DNA of 39,333 nt from an uncultured cyanobacterium (GTDB lineage Bacteria; Cyanobacteriota; Cyanobacteriia; CAKZMO01): positions 1 through 39,333 of the forward strand of contig CAKZMO010000377.1 of NCBI GenBank assembly GCA_937128595.1, written 5' to 3'. The notes under the pieces are model-generated. The model made no database searches and was not told the origin of the DNA. It saw only the letters and a program-made list of their open reading frames with translations. Made by a program: the position numbers and the translations under genes. Of the stretch, positions 25,920 through 35,802 are shown piece by piece; the first letter of the stretch is position 1; each line of letters begins with the position of its first letter.

Positions 25920-27965
25920 CTACGAGACTGCGGCTACGGCATTTCCGAGTTGAACTTCTTCGACCCGCACTTCTCGACAAATGCTGAATTTCTTCAGGTA
26001 GTTGAGCGGATCATTGGGGTCGAAATAGACCTGGTCGAACAGTGCAAATGGTTCATGAGAAGGCTCGACTCCAGGCCATCCTAATGTGGCGATCGCCCGA
26101 TCAAACAAATCGGTGCGGTAAACCCTTTCGAGCAGCTCGACTCGGTTTTTCGGGAACGGAGCCAGATCCCAGCGAGCCAGCTGAGTCAAAATCCACAACC
26201 CCTCAAGTGGGTTGGGATAATTGGCCTGGTTGACATAAAACTGATTGAAGTCGAGCATTGTTTGGGGTTCAGCGCCCGTTCCTTTGGAGTAAGCATCTAT
26301 AAAACCGGAGCGGATGTGCTTAGCTTCAGTGCCCACATAGTGAGGTTGGCTGAGCAAATTGGAAATCTCTTCTCGGTTGCGGCGATCGTCACAATATTCG
26401 CAGGCTTTTAGTAATGCTCGGATTAGAGCTTGCGCTGTGTTGGGATAGGCATTCGCCCAGTCCTCTCGCATCCCTAACATCTTTTCAGGGTGTCCTGCCC
26501 ACAGCTCAGTGTCAGTGGCCATGACAACGCCGAGATTCTCTTGCACGGCTCTTTGATTCCACGGTTCCCCAACGCAGTAGCCATCAATATTTCCTGCTTT
26601 CAGGTTCGATACCATTTGGGCTGGAGGGAGACGCATGATGTTGACATCTTCATCGGGGTCAACACCGCCAGAGGCTAGCCAGTAGCGCAGCAGCAAATTG
26701 TGCATTGATGCTGGGTGAACCATCCCCAGCGTATTCTTGGGTGTTCGGTCAATATAAACTTTGAAATCTTCCAGACTACGAACGCCTTGGTCATAGATGG
26801 CTTTGCTGATCGTGATGGCATTGCCGTTACGGCTTAGCACCATAGGAGTAATCACAGAGACAGGAGCATTCGTCAGCCCCATGGTCATTGCAAGGGGCAT
26901 CCCAGTGACCATTTGCGCAGCGTCTAACCGTTTGCTGCTCACTCCTTCGGTGATAGCTTTCCAGCTTGGCTCGCGGCTCAGGGTGACCTGATCGAGTCCT
27001 TGCTCTTTGAAAAACCCTTTTTCCTGTGCCACAACTAGCGGCGCACAATCCGTTAGAGGAATGAAGCCGAGTTCTAGATTGATCTTCTCTAATCCGTTTC
27101 CTGCAATGATGGCTGGTGCTGAGGCTTTGCGCTTCTTCAGCCGCTTTTGTTGGTTGAGAAAATCGATGATCTCATTTCGCAAGCTGTAGTAGAGCGGATG
27201 ATTGACCATCTCTAGGCGTTTCCGAGGGCGAGGAATGGGAACTTCGAGAATCTGTCCAATTTTGGCTGAGGGGCCATTGGTCATCATCACAACTCGGTCG
27301 GACAGCAATAACGCTTCATCTACGTCATGGGTCACCATCACAGCAGTGACGTTGTTTTCCTGACAGATTTGCATGAGCTGCTCTTGCAGATTACCCCGAG
27401 TTAGCGCGTCCAAGGCTCCAAAGGGTTCGTCCAGCAGCAGCACTTTAGGCCGGATCGCTAAGGCACGGGCGATCGCCACCCGTTGTTTCATTCCTCCAGA
27501 CAGCTCGTGGGGATGCTTGTCTGCAGCCTGCTGCAAGTTCACCATCTTGATGTGGTGTTCAACAATCTCACTCCTCTCGGCCTTTGATGCGTTATCAAAC
27601 ACCCGATCGACAGCGAGAGCAACGTTTTGGCGCACCGTTCGCCAAGGCAACAGAGAATAGTTTTGAAATACCATCATGCGATCGGGGCCAGGATCAGTCA
27701 CCTCACGCCCCTCCAAAACAATGCCGCCCTGGGTCGCGCGATCCAATCCGGCCAGAATGTTGAGCAGGGTAGACTTGCCGCAGCCGGAGTGACCTACAAG
27801 GCTAATGAATTCGCCTTGCTTCACTTCCAGCTTGATATTTTTGATAGCAATATACTGGCCTCCATCGGGGAGAGGGAAAACGCGATCAACGTGGTCAACT
27901 TCAACAAAGGCAGGCATAAGCGTCTTGGAGGTTGAGTGGCATGAAATAGACTTGGGCAGGGGCAT
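25920..27965 (-). CDS. nrtC: Nitrate ABC transporter ATPase-regulatory fusion NrtC
   Basis: A 681-residue fusion. Residues about 20-280 form an ABC ATPase (Walker A GHSGCGKST at 58-66, signature LSGGMKQRV, Walker B VLLLDEPFGALD). From about 295 to the end is a domain homologous to the nitrate-binding protein NrtA (LGFIPLTDCAPLVVAQEKGF, GYCVGEPWNQRA, WAGHPEKMLG). In known systems this domain is needed for ammonium-induced shut-off of uptake. An in-frame ATG at 27917 (MPAFVEVDHVDRVF) aligns better with the usual N-terminus than the ATG at 27965, but neither has a strong ribosome site. It starts 35 bp after nrtA. Confidence 0.95.
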   Translation of the reverse strand: MPLPKSISCHSTSKTLMPAFVEVDHVDRVFPLPDGGQYIAIKNIKLEVKQGEFISLVGHSGCGKSTLLNILAGLDRATQGGIVLEGREVTDPGPDRMMVFQNYSLLPWRTVRQNVALAVDRVFDNASKAERSEIVEHHIKMVNLQQAADKHPHELSGGMKQRVAIARALAIRPKVLLLDEPFGALDALTRGNLQEQLMQICQENNVTAVMVTHDVDEALLLSDRVVMMTNGPSAKIGQILEVPIPRPRKRLEMVNHPLYYSLRNEIIDFLNQQKRLKKRKASAPAIIAGNGLEKINLELGFIPLTDCAPLVVAQEKGFFKEQGLDQVTLSREPSWKAITEGVSSKRLDAAQMVTGMPLAMTMGLTNAPVSVITPMVLSRNGNAITISKAIYDQGVRSLEDFKVYIDRTPKNTLGMVHPASMHNLLLRYWLASGGVDPDEDVNIMRLPPAQMVSNLKAGNIDGYCVGEPWNQRAVQENLGVVMATDTELWAGHPEKMLGMREDWANAYPNTAQALIRALLKACEYCDDRRNREEISNLLSQPHYVGTEAKHIRSGFIDAYSKGTGAEPQTMLDFNQFYVNQANYPNPLEGLWILTQLARWDLAPFPKNRVELLERVYRTDLFDRAIATLGWPGVEPSHEPFALFDQVYFDPNDPLNYLKKFSICREVRVEEVQLGNAVAAVS

Positions 27966-28000
27966 CGTGGTCGGTGCCCCTCAAATTAGAGTTAGACGGT

Positions 28001-29377
28001 CTAGCTAAACGCAAACTTGCGAGGAGCACCAGCGCGGATTTCAAACCCGTTGAGATAGCCCACTGGGTCACTCGGATCAAACGCCATGCCGTCGATAAAG
28101 TTTTCAGCGGGTTCTACAGGCATCGGATCACTAGGCACCTCGATACCTAGAGCTTGTGAGGCTTCCTCAAAGATTTCGGTCGGGTAAATTCGCGAGATAA
28201 TCTCATCAGCATCGGCTGGATACTCGGTCATGTCGATCTGGTTCCAGCGGATCATCTGAGTTAACAGCCAAACTCCATGAGACTTGTAAGGATAGTTAGC
28301 GTTTTCTGCTCCCTCTAAGTACTCAAGTCCATCGAGCTTGTGGAATAGGTTGAAGTCCTTGATGGGCTTTGTGCGATCGGTATCGTCGAAGCCGCCGTAG
28401 TTGTAGGTTCCTGTCATGGACGCTTTCGCATAGTCAACCTTTGCATTCACATAAGGACGACCCGAAATAATTTCTACGATATCCAGACGCTCATCTAACT
28501 GGTCACAGTACTGACAGGCTTCTAGGGTCGCAGCGGTGAGGGCACGAGCCGTGGTTGGGTTTTCGTCAATCCAAGACTGCATAGTGCCTAGTACTTTCTC
28601 AGGGTGACCTTTCCAGATATCGCGGTCAACCACAGCAGTAAAGCCAACTTCGTCAAATACGGCACGCTGGTTCCAAGGCTCACCTACACAGTAGGCATCC
28701 ATCGTGCCAGCCTTCATGTTTTCCACCATTTGCGGGGGTGGAATTACAATCAGGTCAACATCGTTTTCGGGGTCGATGCCCATGGCCGATAGCCAGTAGC
28801 GGGTGTTGTAGTTGTGCATGGACGAAGGGAACACCATCGCAAAAGTAGGGGGGGCTGAGAACCCTTGAATGTAGCTGCGGTATGCTTCTCCAAATTCATC
28901 GAAACTTCCGTAGTCGATACCTGGACGAATGCCTGCATCCCAGGCATTTTTGGAAAGGGTGATGCCATTACCGTTGCGGTCAAGCATCATGAGCGATCGC
29001 ATCGGAGCCTTATCGGGGCCAAGCTCAGTCAGCATCGGCATGCCACACAACGCGTGGGAGGCATCCAATCGACCACCGACCAGACCGTCACGAACCGTTG
29101 CCCAGCTTGCTTCTTTACTGATGGTGACATTGAGGCCGTACTTTTCGTAAATGCCCTTTTCATAACCAATCACCAAGGGAGCGCAGTCCGTCAACGGAAT
29201 GATACCTAGTGTTAGGTCGGTTTTTTCAAGGGGGCCAAAATCGACTGCGGGTGTATCAGACACAGCAGACGTATCGGTTGAATCGCTTCCAGATGTATCA
29301 GAACCTCCAGCACATGAGGCGAAAGCAAGACCTGCAGCACTGAGGCTGGAGTACTTTAGAAACTTACGACGATCCAT
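28001..29377 (-). CDS. nrtA: Nitrate/nitrite-binding lipoprotein NrtA
   Basis: The substrate-binding protein of the nitrate importer, 458 residues from the ATG at 29377 (MDRRKFLKYSSLSAAG), which has GAGGAG just upstream. The N-terminus shows a twin-arginine motif (RRKFLK) and a lipobox-like LAFASC with C22 as the likely lipidated residue. An acidic Ser/Thr linker follows (TSGSDSTDTS). The ligand domain carries LGIIPLTDCAPLVIGYEKGI, WATVRDGLVGGRLDASHAL and CVGEPWNQRA, as in NrtA/CmpA proteins. CmpA (bicarbonate) is a close paralogue, but the nir/nar context settles the assignment. It lies after nrtB, the reverse of the usual order, with 160 bp between them. Confidence 0.94.
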   Translation of the reverse strand: MDRRKFLKYSSLSAAGLAFASCAGGSDTSGSDSTDTSAVSDTPAVDFGPLEKTDLTLGIIPLTDCAPLVIGYEKGIYEKYGLNVTISKEASWATVRDGLVGGRLDASHALCGMPMLTELGPDKAPMRSLMMLDRNGNGITLSKNAWDAGIRPGIDYGSFDEFGEAYRSYIQGFSAPPTFAMVFPSSMHNYNTRYWLSAMGIDPENDVDLIVIPPPQMVENMKAGTMDAYCVGEPWNQRAVFDEVGFTAVVDRDIWKGHPEKVLGTMQSWIDENPTTARALTAATLEACQYCDQLDERLDIVEIISGRPYVNAKVDYAKASMTGTYNYGGFDDTDRTKPIKDFNLFHKLDGLEYLEGAENANYPYKSHGVWLLTQMIRWNQIDMTEYPADADEIISRIYPTEIFEEASQALGIEVPSDPMPVEPAENFIDGMAFDPSDPVGYLNGFEIRAGAPRKFAFS

Positions 29378-29537
29378 AATTCTCCTCAAAAAAAATCTTA
29401 AAAATGACAGCTTTGTTCGAACCCAACCTGTTCCTTCGCCTTGCAGTTTATGCAGAGCTTAGTGATTTGGGCGGATTAATTGAGGTCAATCTGACCTGAA
29501 AGTAAACTTGATGGTATCCGGACTGGAACAAGGCGGA

Positions 29538-30383
29538 TTAGCCAGTGTGGCCAACGACTTTTCGCTCAACAAAGGCAACGAGCTGGTCTAAGAACAATCC
29601 GACGACTCCAATGATCACAAGGGACAAGATGACAAGACTGATATCCCCTGTGTTGTAAACGTCCCACACGAAGAAGCCAATTCCAGTTCCTCCCGTTAGC
29701 ATCTCCGCTGCTACGATAACCAGCCATGCAGTTCCTAAGCTAAGGCGCATTCCAGTGAAGATATAGGGCAGCGTCGAAGGAATCATAATTTGGGTGATGA
29801 CTTGCCAGCGAGACAGGTCGAGAACCCGAGATACGTTCCAATAGTCTTGCGGAATTTTGTTGACGCCCAGCGCAGTGTTGATCAGCGTGGCCCAGAGGGA
29901 GGTAATGACGATGACAAAGACAGCAGGAAGGTTTTGCCCTCCCGGAAAAACGGTGATGCCAATCGGCAACCAGGCTAGGGGAGAAATAGGCTTGCCTAGT
30001 TGAACTAAGGGCATAAGCATCTTGGATATTTTCTCAGAAGTACCAATCCAGAACCCAAGTGGAACGGCAATCAGTGTCGCAATCACAAATCCAACGGCGA
30101 CTCGCATCAGGCTCAAAAAGGTCAAAATGAAGATACCTTCGTCACCGTTCTTGGTGGAGAAAAAGTTTTGGATATAGGGAATGCTGTCTTGCACCGTTTG
30201 GGTCGGGCCAGGCAATTCACTAGGGTAGTCGTTTTGGGTGGTAGACCAGGAGACTAGACTCCAGATAAAGATCACCGCAATGACTCCCAAAACGGGATAG
30301 ATGATGTTGGTACCACCGGGGCCGACAAACGTACCGACTGACGTTGCGAATTTGTTTTCCGACTTCTTTGCAGCTAGGGTCAT
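29538..30383 (-). CDS. nrtB: Nitrate ABC transporter permease NrtB
   Basis: A 281-residue inner-membrane permease of the NrtB/SsuC type. Hydrophobic spans are visible near residues 25-47, 85-112, 128-170, 185-225 and 245-270. The cytoplasmic coupling loop that contacts NrtC/NrtD is in the region VLDLSRWQVITQIMIPSTLP. The segment KPISPLAWLPIGITVFPGGQ is strongly conserved among NrtB proteins. The gene follows nirA by 111 bp and precedes nrtA. Confidence 0.94.
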   Translation of the reverse strand: MTLAAKKSENKFATSVGTFVGPGGTNIIYPVLGVIAVIFIWSLVSWSTTQNDYPSELPGPTQTVQDSIPYIQNFFSTKNGDEGIFILTFLSLMRVAVGFVIATLIAVPLGFWIGTSEKISKMLMPLVQLGKPISPLAWLPIGITVFPGGQNLPAVFVIVITSLWATLINTALGVNKIPQDYWNVSRVLDLSRWQVITQIMIPSTLPYIFTGMRLSLGTAWLVIVAAEMLTGGTGIGFFVWDVYNTGDISLVILSLVIIGVVGLFLDQLVAFVERKVVGHTG

Positions 30384-30494
30384 AGTTCCGTAGAAAATTT
30401 GTTCAAGAGTGCGGGGAAAGAGAACGTAATTCGGTCACAGGCGCACAAAGTTGTGCTGCAATTGCCAATGATTCAACGGTGTTGCACGCATCTG

Positions 30495-32045
30495 CTATTT
30501 AGCGATCGCCTCAAAATGTTCGGTTAGCAATTGCTTGAGAACAGGCTTCAAATCTTCACAGGCAATACTTTTCATGACGCGATCGCCCAGCTTGGCATCT
30601 TTACCAACCTTGCCTCCCATGTAAATGTCCACAGCTTCCACGGTTTTGCCGTCTTTCCGCGCTTTGGTGCCGATGAAGCCGATGTCAGCAACCTGAGGTT
30701 GACCGCAGGAGTTGGGGCAACCCGTCCAGTGAATTCGAACGGAGTTAGGCAACTCCATTTCGGCTTCGACTTCTTGAGCTAAAGCCAGGGCGCGATTTTT
30801 AGTTTCAACTAGGGCAAAGTTGCAGAATTGAGAGCCAGTGCAGGACACGAGCGATCGCGTCAGCGGCGCTGGATCAAGCGTAAACCGTTGGAGCAAAGGT
30901 TCTTGCTGGAGCGCTTCTAGAGCGTCGTCGGGCACATGGGGAATCATGGCATTTTGCTCGACGGTCAGACGAATTTCCCCAGATCCATACACCTCAGAGA
31001 TTCTCGCGAGATCGAACATATCTTGGGCATAGAGCCGTCCGATAGGAACATGCAGTCCGATGAAGTTCAGCCCGGCTTGCTGCTGAGGAAAAATGCCAAT
31101 GTGATCGCGCTTGTCCCAATCGATTTCATCTTCGGCGGCAGCGGTGAACAGTGCTTGACCTAGTTGCTTTTCGACGGCTGCTCGAAAAGCCTCCATTCCC
31201 CACTCGTCGATCAGCCACATCAGACGGGCTTTTTGACGGTTGGCTCGCAGACCATTGTCTCGATAGACCTCAAGAATGGCCCGACAGAGACCGACGACGT
31301 TATCGACTGTAGGCTCGACCCAGGCATCGAGAGGAACAGCTGCCTCACAACGCTTTGCAGAGAAAAATCCGCCTACCAGAACATTAAATCCCAGGGTTCC
31401 TTCACGATAGGCCGGAACAAACGCGATGTCGTTGATTTCGGCGTGAACCGAGTTGTCGCGTCCTCCCTCGATTGCAATGTTGAACTTTCGGGGTAAGTTG
31501 GTGAACTCAGCGTTACCTTCGCCATCATTGGTGATCATGTCCTGCACGGCTTGCACCAAATCGCGGGTATCAACAAGTTCGCTAGCATCTAGCCCAGCGA
31601 CTGGAGAACCCGTGATGTTGCGAACATTGTCCATACCAGACTGAACGGATGTCATCCCCACAGCTTTCAGTCGGCGAAAAATGTTGGGAATATCTTCCAA
31701 AAGAACGCCACGTAGCTGCAAATTTTGACGTGTGGTGATGTCAGCATTGCCATCTTCGCCGTAGCGCTGCACGATTTCGGCTAGGGTTTGCATCTGTTGG
31801 CTGGTCACAATTCCGTTCGGAGTTCGAAGACGCAGCATGAACTTGCCAGGAGTCACTGGACGAAAGAAGATGCCAAGCCACTTGAGCCGCTGGGTTAGGT
31901 CAGTTTCATCGACGGCTTCCCAGCCTATTTCGGCGAAGCGCTCAAGCTCATCTTTAACAGCCAAACCATCTTTTTCAGCCTTGAAGCGTTCAAACTTATT
32001 CAACTTGTCAGGCTTGGCGTTAGAGTCAGTTAGAACGTTGGTCAC
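30495..32045 (-). CDS. nirA: Ferredoxin-nitrite reductase NirA
   Basis: A 516-residue siroheme/[4Fe-4S] enzyme reducing nitrite to ammonium with six electrons from ferredoxin. The cluster/siroheme cysteines are C402 and C408 (SCTGSQFCNF) and C443 and C447 (TGCPNSCGQ); spacings 6, 35 and 4 equal those of plant nitrite reductases. Siroheme-contacting segments such as TRQNLQLRG and NVRNITGSPVAG are present. The start is GTG at 32045 (MTNVLTDSN), with no obvious ribosome site. There is no C-terminal ferredoxin domain as in some filamentous species. It is the first gene of the nitrate operon. Confidence 0.95.
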   Translation of the reverse strand: MTNVLTDSNAKPDKLNKFERFKAEKDGLAVKDELERFAEIGWEAVDETDLTQRLKWLGIFFRPVTPGKFMLRLRTPNGIVTSQQMQTLAEIVQRYGEDGNADITTRQNLQLRGVLLEDIPNIFRRLKAVGMTSVQSGMDNVRNITGSPVAGLDASELVDTRDLVQAVQDMITNDGEGNAEFTNLPRKFNIAIEGGRDNSVHAEINDIAFVPAYREGTLGFNVLVGGFFSAKRCEAAVPLDAWVEPTVDNVVGLCRAILEVYRDNGLRANRQKARLMWLIDEWGMEAFRAAVEKQLGQALFTAAAEDEIDWDKRDHIGIFPQQQAGLNFIGLHVPIGRLYAQDMFDLARISEVYGSGEIRLTVEQNAMIPHVPDDALEALQQEPLLQRFTLDPAPLTRSLVSCTGSQFCNFALVETKNRALALAQEVEAEMELPNSVRIHWTGCPNSCGQPQVADIGFIGTKARKDGKTVEAVDIYMGGKVGKDAKLGDRVMKSIACEDLKPVLKQLLTEHFEAIAK

Positions 32046-32579
32046 GGGTATCTGCTCGCAAAGGAAACGGTGGTGAGTTAGGAGAAACTGTGATTCTTAA
32101 ATGGTCTTAGGGAGTTGACCTGAAGAGGAAAAGATTTTTTGAGGCTGCTTAATTTGAGAACAGAACAGGACAGCCTTCAGCTTCACCGCTTTATCAACAT
32201 GACTAGACTTGGAAATTAGAATAATTCACATCGATAAAACTCTATTGCTGTCACATATCTAAACAAATGAAGGTTTTGATTAAGGTTCATATTGAACAGT
32301 TGAACTGCTTCAACGTGAAAATGGTTTTTAGAATGTTAGACCTCAATCACTTGCTCGGAGGAGATTAGAAAACTCTCCAAGTCTTGTTCAGTTAGGTTTT
32401 ATTATTCAGCAAGAAATCGAGCATCTTGTATTTCTCGATACGTTTTACTGCCTAGCGATGCGATCGCCGCAATCCTTAGATGCAAGTTCTGCATTTTTCC
32501 GGGTGTTTGAGTCTTCGCCGCCATGCCTTTTCAGAAACTTGCATAAGACACCTTGCGCAGCGCATCATGCGTAGGGACA
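32046..32579. other. nirA leader and divergent nirA / GH3 intergenic region
   Basis: This 534-bp spacer contains the nitrate operon promoter at 32401-32441 and hence a predicted nirA leader of about 350 nt. In the leader the only small minus-strand ATG frame I found is 24 codons (32216-32290), without a ribosome site. The GH3-side promoter is not evident. The region is AT-rich compared with flanking genes. Confidence 0.6.
32401..32441 (-). promoter_or_regulatory. NtcA-dependent promoter of the nitrate operon
   Basis: The sequence GTATTTCTCGATAC at 32428-32441 is a perfect GTA-N8-TAC NtcA box. On the minus strand, 21 nt downstream, lies AATAAT (32401-32406), matching 5 of 6 bases of the TATAAT -10 consensus; NtcA class II promoters have this box about 22 nt before the -10. 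Transcription would start near 32394, giving a nirA leader of about 350 nt. No comparable -10 is seen in the GH3 direction. NtcA activates these genes under nitrogen limitation in known cyanobacteria. Confidence 0.75.
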
Positions 32580-34301
32580 ATGGTTCGCACTATCTCATCA
32601 CCAATCGAATTCATGAATCGCGTCTTGTTTGCTGGGCTGTCTCTCTTTGCGAGGCAGGCGAAAGGTCAGTTTATTCGGAAAATTCGACACACTGACGAAG
32701 TGCAAAAGCGATTTCTGCGATCGCTCTTGCAACATCATCGGCATACGGGTTATGGCAAAACCCACGAGTTCTCAAACATCAAAACGATTGACCAGTATCG
32801 CGAACGGTTTCCGGTCAAGTCGTATAGCCACTTTGCTCCCTACATCGATCGCATGGCGCAGGGGGAGCAAAATATTCTGGTTGCTGATCCGTTGATTTTC
32901 ATGAACATGACCAGCGGTTCTACCGGAAACAACAAACTGATTCCTGTCACGAGGCGATCGCGCAAAGCCGTGACACGAGCCACTCAAGTCGCTATGGGGT
33001 TCGCGGTTGACGCCGCGAGGCGCGAGGGTCGTCCTCTCGGTAAGATGCTTTACGGCGGCTCGGCCAAGTCATCTGGCAAGACGCCTGGAGGCATTACCTA
33101 TGGGCCAGTGAGTACGGGAGATTTGAAGCTGACCGGAGGACTCTATCAGCAGCTTTTTGCCTATCCGTTCGAGGCGCTGCAAGTAGACAACATTAAGGAT
33201 CGAACCTATGTCTGTCTTTTGTTCGCCCTAAACTGTCCTAATTTGCGGATGATCAGCGCGACGTTTCCGATTCTGGCGCTGCAATTGGCTCAAGACCTGA
33301 ATGACTATGCAGAAGAACTTCTGCAAGACCTAGCCGCAGGGGAAATCAGTCATCGGCTCAAGCTAGCTCCTGGTTTGCGAATGCAGTTAGAACAACAATT
33401 GAACCCCCGTCCTCAACGGGCTGAGCAGCTTCAACAAATTTTTGCCCGTGAAGGACGACTCACTCCTATCGCGGCATGGCCTCACCTTTCTTTTCTAATC
33501 ACGGCTCGGGGCGGCACCTCGAATGCTTATTTAGAGAGGTTTCCTGATTATTTTGGAGAAACTCCGGTGTTTGGTGGCACCTATGCCTCGGCGGAAGCGA
33601 CCTACGGCGTTCATCGAGATTTCAATACCGATAGTGTCATTCTCTCTATCGAAAGTGGTTTTTACGAATTTATTCCCGAAGACCAGTGGGATGTGGAACA
33701 GCCCGAAACCGTATTGCCGTGGGAAGTGCGGGTGGGCGATCGCTACCGCATTGTAGTGACCAATTACAGTGGGCTCTATCGCTACGATCTGGGGGATGTC
33801 GTCGAAATCGAAGGCTTTAGTGGAAATGCGCCTCGACTGATCTTTCGTTATCGCAGGGGTGGTGTGATTTCAGCGACAACAGAAAAAACCACTGAGTATC
33901 ATGTCACTCAGGTCATGCAGCAGCTCCAACAAGCGTTTGAGCTAAAGCTCGAAAATTTCTGTGTGACGCTGTCTGACGATTTGGTGCGACCTCACTATTG
34001 GGTCAATGTCGAAATCGCTGAGGGATACGGTCTCGATCGTCCCCAAGAGTTCCTGCGGCAGTTTGACGTATATCTTCGGAATTTGCATTTTTCCTATGCT
34101 GCAAAGCGAGACGATCAAATTCCTGATCCCCAACTTAGAATCTTAGAGCCAGGAAGTTTTGACCAATTGCGACAGCGCTTAGTGAGCCGTGGCGTTTCCG
34201 AGGGACAGATCAAGTTTCCACTGGTCAGCGATGATCGAGCGCTTTTGGCAGACCTGCCGATCCAGGTTGAGGTGGCTCTCAATGATGAATCAGATAGCTG
34301 A
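32580..34301 (+). CDS. GH3-family acyl-adenylating enzyme
   Basis: A 573-residue GH3 family protein of the ANL adenylate-forming superfamily. ATP-binding motifs: NMTSGSTGNNKLIPV (motif 1), GTYASAEATYG (motif 2) and LYRYDLGDVVEI (motif 3, YRxGD-like). In plants GH3 enzymes conjugate jasmonate, auxin or benzoates to amino acids; bacterial substrates are mostly unknown. The start at 32580 (MVRTISSPIEF) is preferred over an upstream in-frame TTG at 32553 because AGGGA precedes it. It is divergent from nirA across a shared promoter region and convergent with argC, with 44 bp between stops. Confidence 0.9.
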   Translation: MVRTISSPIEFMNRVLFAGLSLFARQAKGQFIRKIRHTDEVQKRFLRSLLQHHRHTGYGKTHEFSNIKTIDQYRERFPVKSYSHFAPYIDRMAQGEQNILVADPLIFMNMTSGSTGNNKLIPVTRRSRKAVTRATQVAMGFAVDAARREGRPLGKMLYGGSAKSSGKTPGGITYGPVSTGDLKLTGGLYQQLFAYPFEALQVDNIKDRTYVCLLFALNCPNLRMISATFPILALQLAQDLNDYAEELLQDLAAGEISHRLKLAPGLRMQLEQQLNPRPQRAEQLQQIFAREGRLTPIAAWPHLSFLITARGGTSNAYLERFPDYFGETPVFGGTYASAEATYGVHRDFNTDSVILSIESGFYEFIPEDQWDVEQPETVLPWEVRVGDRYRIVVTNYSGLYRYDLGDVVEIEGFSGNAPRLIFRYRRGGVISATTEKTTEYHVTQVMQQLQQAFELKLENFCVTLSDDLVRPHYWVNVEIAEGYGLDRPQEFLRQFDVYLRNLHFSYAAKRDDQIPDPQLRILEPGSFDQLRQRLVSRGVSEGQIKFPLVSDDRALLADLPIQVEVALNDESDS

Positions 34302-34345
34302 ATATTCGTCCAAACGCTTGTCAATGTTGGGACATCAACAGCGAC

Positions 34346-35404
34346 TTAAGGATAAAAGCCTAACTGTGGCAGCCCCAGAGTTTCGTCCCATCCCATTGCG
34401 ATATTGAGACACTGAACGGCTTGACCCGCCTGCCCTTTCAACAAATTGTCGATAGCTGACATCACAATCACCCGCCCCGTGCGGGAATCGACTTCGATTC
34501 CGATCTGACAAAGATTGGAGCCACAGACCCATTTGGTTTGGGGATAGGTGCGGCTCGGCAAAATGTTGACCCAAGGCGCGTTGCGATAAAAAGCTTGGTA
34601 GATCGTGATTAGGTCTTCTCTTACGAGTCCGGGATCTCGCAACGTTGCATAAATAGTGGACAGGATACCTCGCACCATCGGCATCAGGTGGGGCGTGAAC
34701 TGAACTAGCACTTCATGTCCTGCAAGGTCGCTACAGATTTGCTCAATTTCTGGGGTGTGACGATGGCGAGCAACCCCATAGGCTCCGATCGAGTTATCGG
34801 CTTCTGCCAAAAGCAAGTGAGTGGATGCCTTACGTCCGCCGCCGGAAGTACCTGATTTGGCATCAATAATAGTAGATTCTGGAATAATGAGTCCTTGCTT
34901 CATCAGGGGGGATAGTCCCAACAATGTGGCGGTGGGGTAGCAGCCTGGGCAGCCAATGAGCTGAGCCGAGCGGATGCGATCGCGATACAGCTCAGGCAAG
35001 CCATACACCGCATCTCGTGCAACTTGTACATCCTCGCGCTCAACTCCATACCAAGATTGGTAGGTCTCAAGGTTGGCAAATCGGTAATCAGCGGATAGAT
35101 CAAGCACCTTGCAGCCCTTCTCCAGCAGCCTTGGAGCCATCTTGCAGGCTAAACCATTAGGCAAAGAGAGAAATACGGCCTCACAGCGATCGCCAATGAT
35201 CTCTAAATCAATCGGCTCAATTTTTAAGTTGGCACGATGTCCCAAATGAGGATAGAGATCCCCAAAGGATTTTCCGGCAGAGCTATCGCCTCCAAGATAG
35301 GCAATTTCTAGCTGTGGATGCTCTAGTAAGAGACGCACGAGCTGAACCCCTCCATAGCCTGAGGCACCGATAATGCCAACGGGAATTTTTTTTGAGTCGT
35401 CCAT
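34346..35404 (-). CDS. argC: N-acetyl-gamma-glutamyl-phosphate reductase
   Basis: A 352-residue ArgC, reducing N-acetylglutamyl-5-phosphate with NADPH in arginine synthesis (also relevant to cyanophycin). Nucleotide-binding [12 protein letters not shown] is at residues 10-21. The active-site cysteine is C155 in [11 protein letters not shown]. The loop [14 protein letters not shown] and the [10 protein letters not shown] segment are typical. Its start at 35404 is an ATG; the upstream region is shared with divergent ribBA. Confidence 0.96.
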   Translation of the reverse strand: MDDSKKIPVGIIGASGYGGVQLVRLLLEHPQLEIAYLGGDSSAGKSFGDLYPHLGHRANLKIEPIDLEIIGDRCEAVFLSLPNGLACKMAPRLLEKGCKVLDLSADYRFANLETYQSWYGVEREDVQVARDAVYGLPELYRDRIRSAQLIGCPGCYPTATLLGLSPLMKQGLIIPESTIIDAKSGTSGGGRKASTHLLLAEADNSIGAYGVARHRHTPEIEQICSDLAGHEVLVQFTPHLMPMVRGILSTIYATLRDPGLVREDLITIYQAFYRNAPWVNILPSRTYPQTKWVCGSNLCQIGIEVDSRTGRVIVMSAIDNLLKGQAGQAVQCLNIAMGWDETLGLPQLGFYP

Positions 35405-35802
35405 AGCTAATGGTGTCCTTACCGTTCTTCAGAGTTGAATTGTAGTATCAATCTCTGCTGTTTTACCTGAGGGTGATCTAAAAAAGATGTCGATGGGAGA
35501 AAAGATGCCGATGGAAGGGTGTCTTTGGCTCAACCAGAAAAGATACAGCGCCGCTTAGCAACTTGAGCGACAGGAGGAAGTGTCTCATTCTACAGACGAG
35601 TCACTCTTGTCCACCCAGTATCTGAACATTCCGTGAAATCAGCAATCCCGCTAAAATTAATGTAGAAACTCCTCTATTGTGATCTCTATTGTGAATGTGT
35701 GTGATTGCGATAATGGCGTTCACAAGAGTTGACCTCGGTGCTTGATTGAATTCAATATCTAGCCGACAAACTACACCTAATAAGCAGGCAAGATTTTCTG
35801 GA
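35405..35802. other. Divergent intergenic region argC / ribBA
   Basis: About 340-400 bp, depending on which ribBA start is used. I looked for an FMN riboswitch in front of ribBA and saw no convincing conserved core. No small gene is apparent. Confidence 0.45.

Noticed and set aside
32046-32394. A NirP1-like small regulatory protein in the nirA leader.
   Set aside because: The only ATG frame I found there on the minus strand is 24 codons without a ribosome site; no frame of about 80 codons exists.
35405-35802. FMN riboswitch upstream of ribBA.
   Set aside because: No recognisable conserved core or multi-helix junction could be found by eye.
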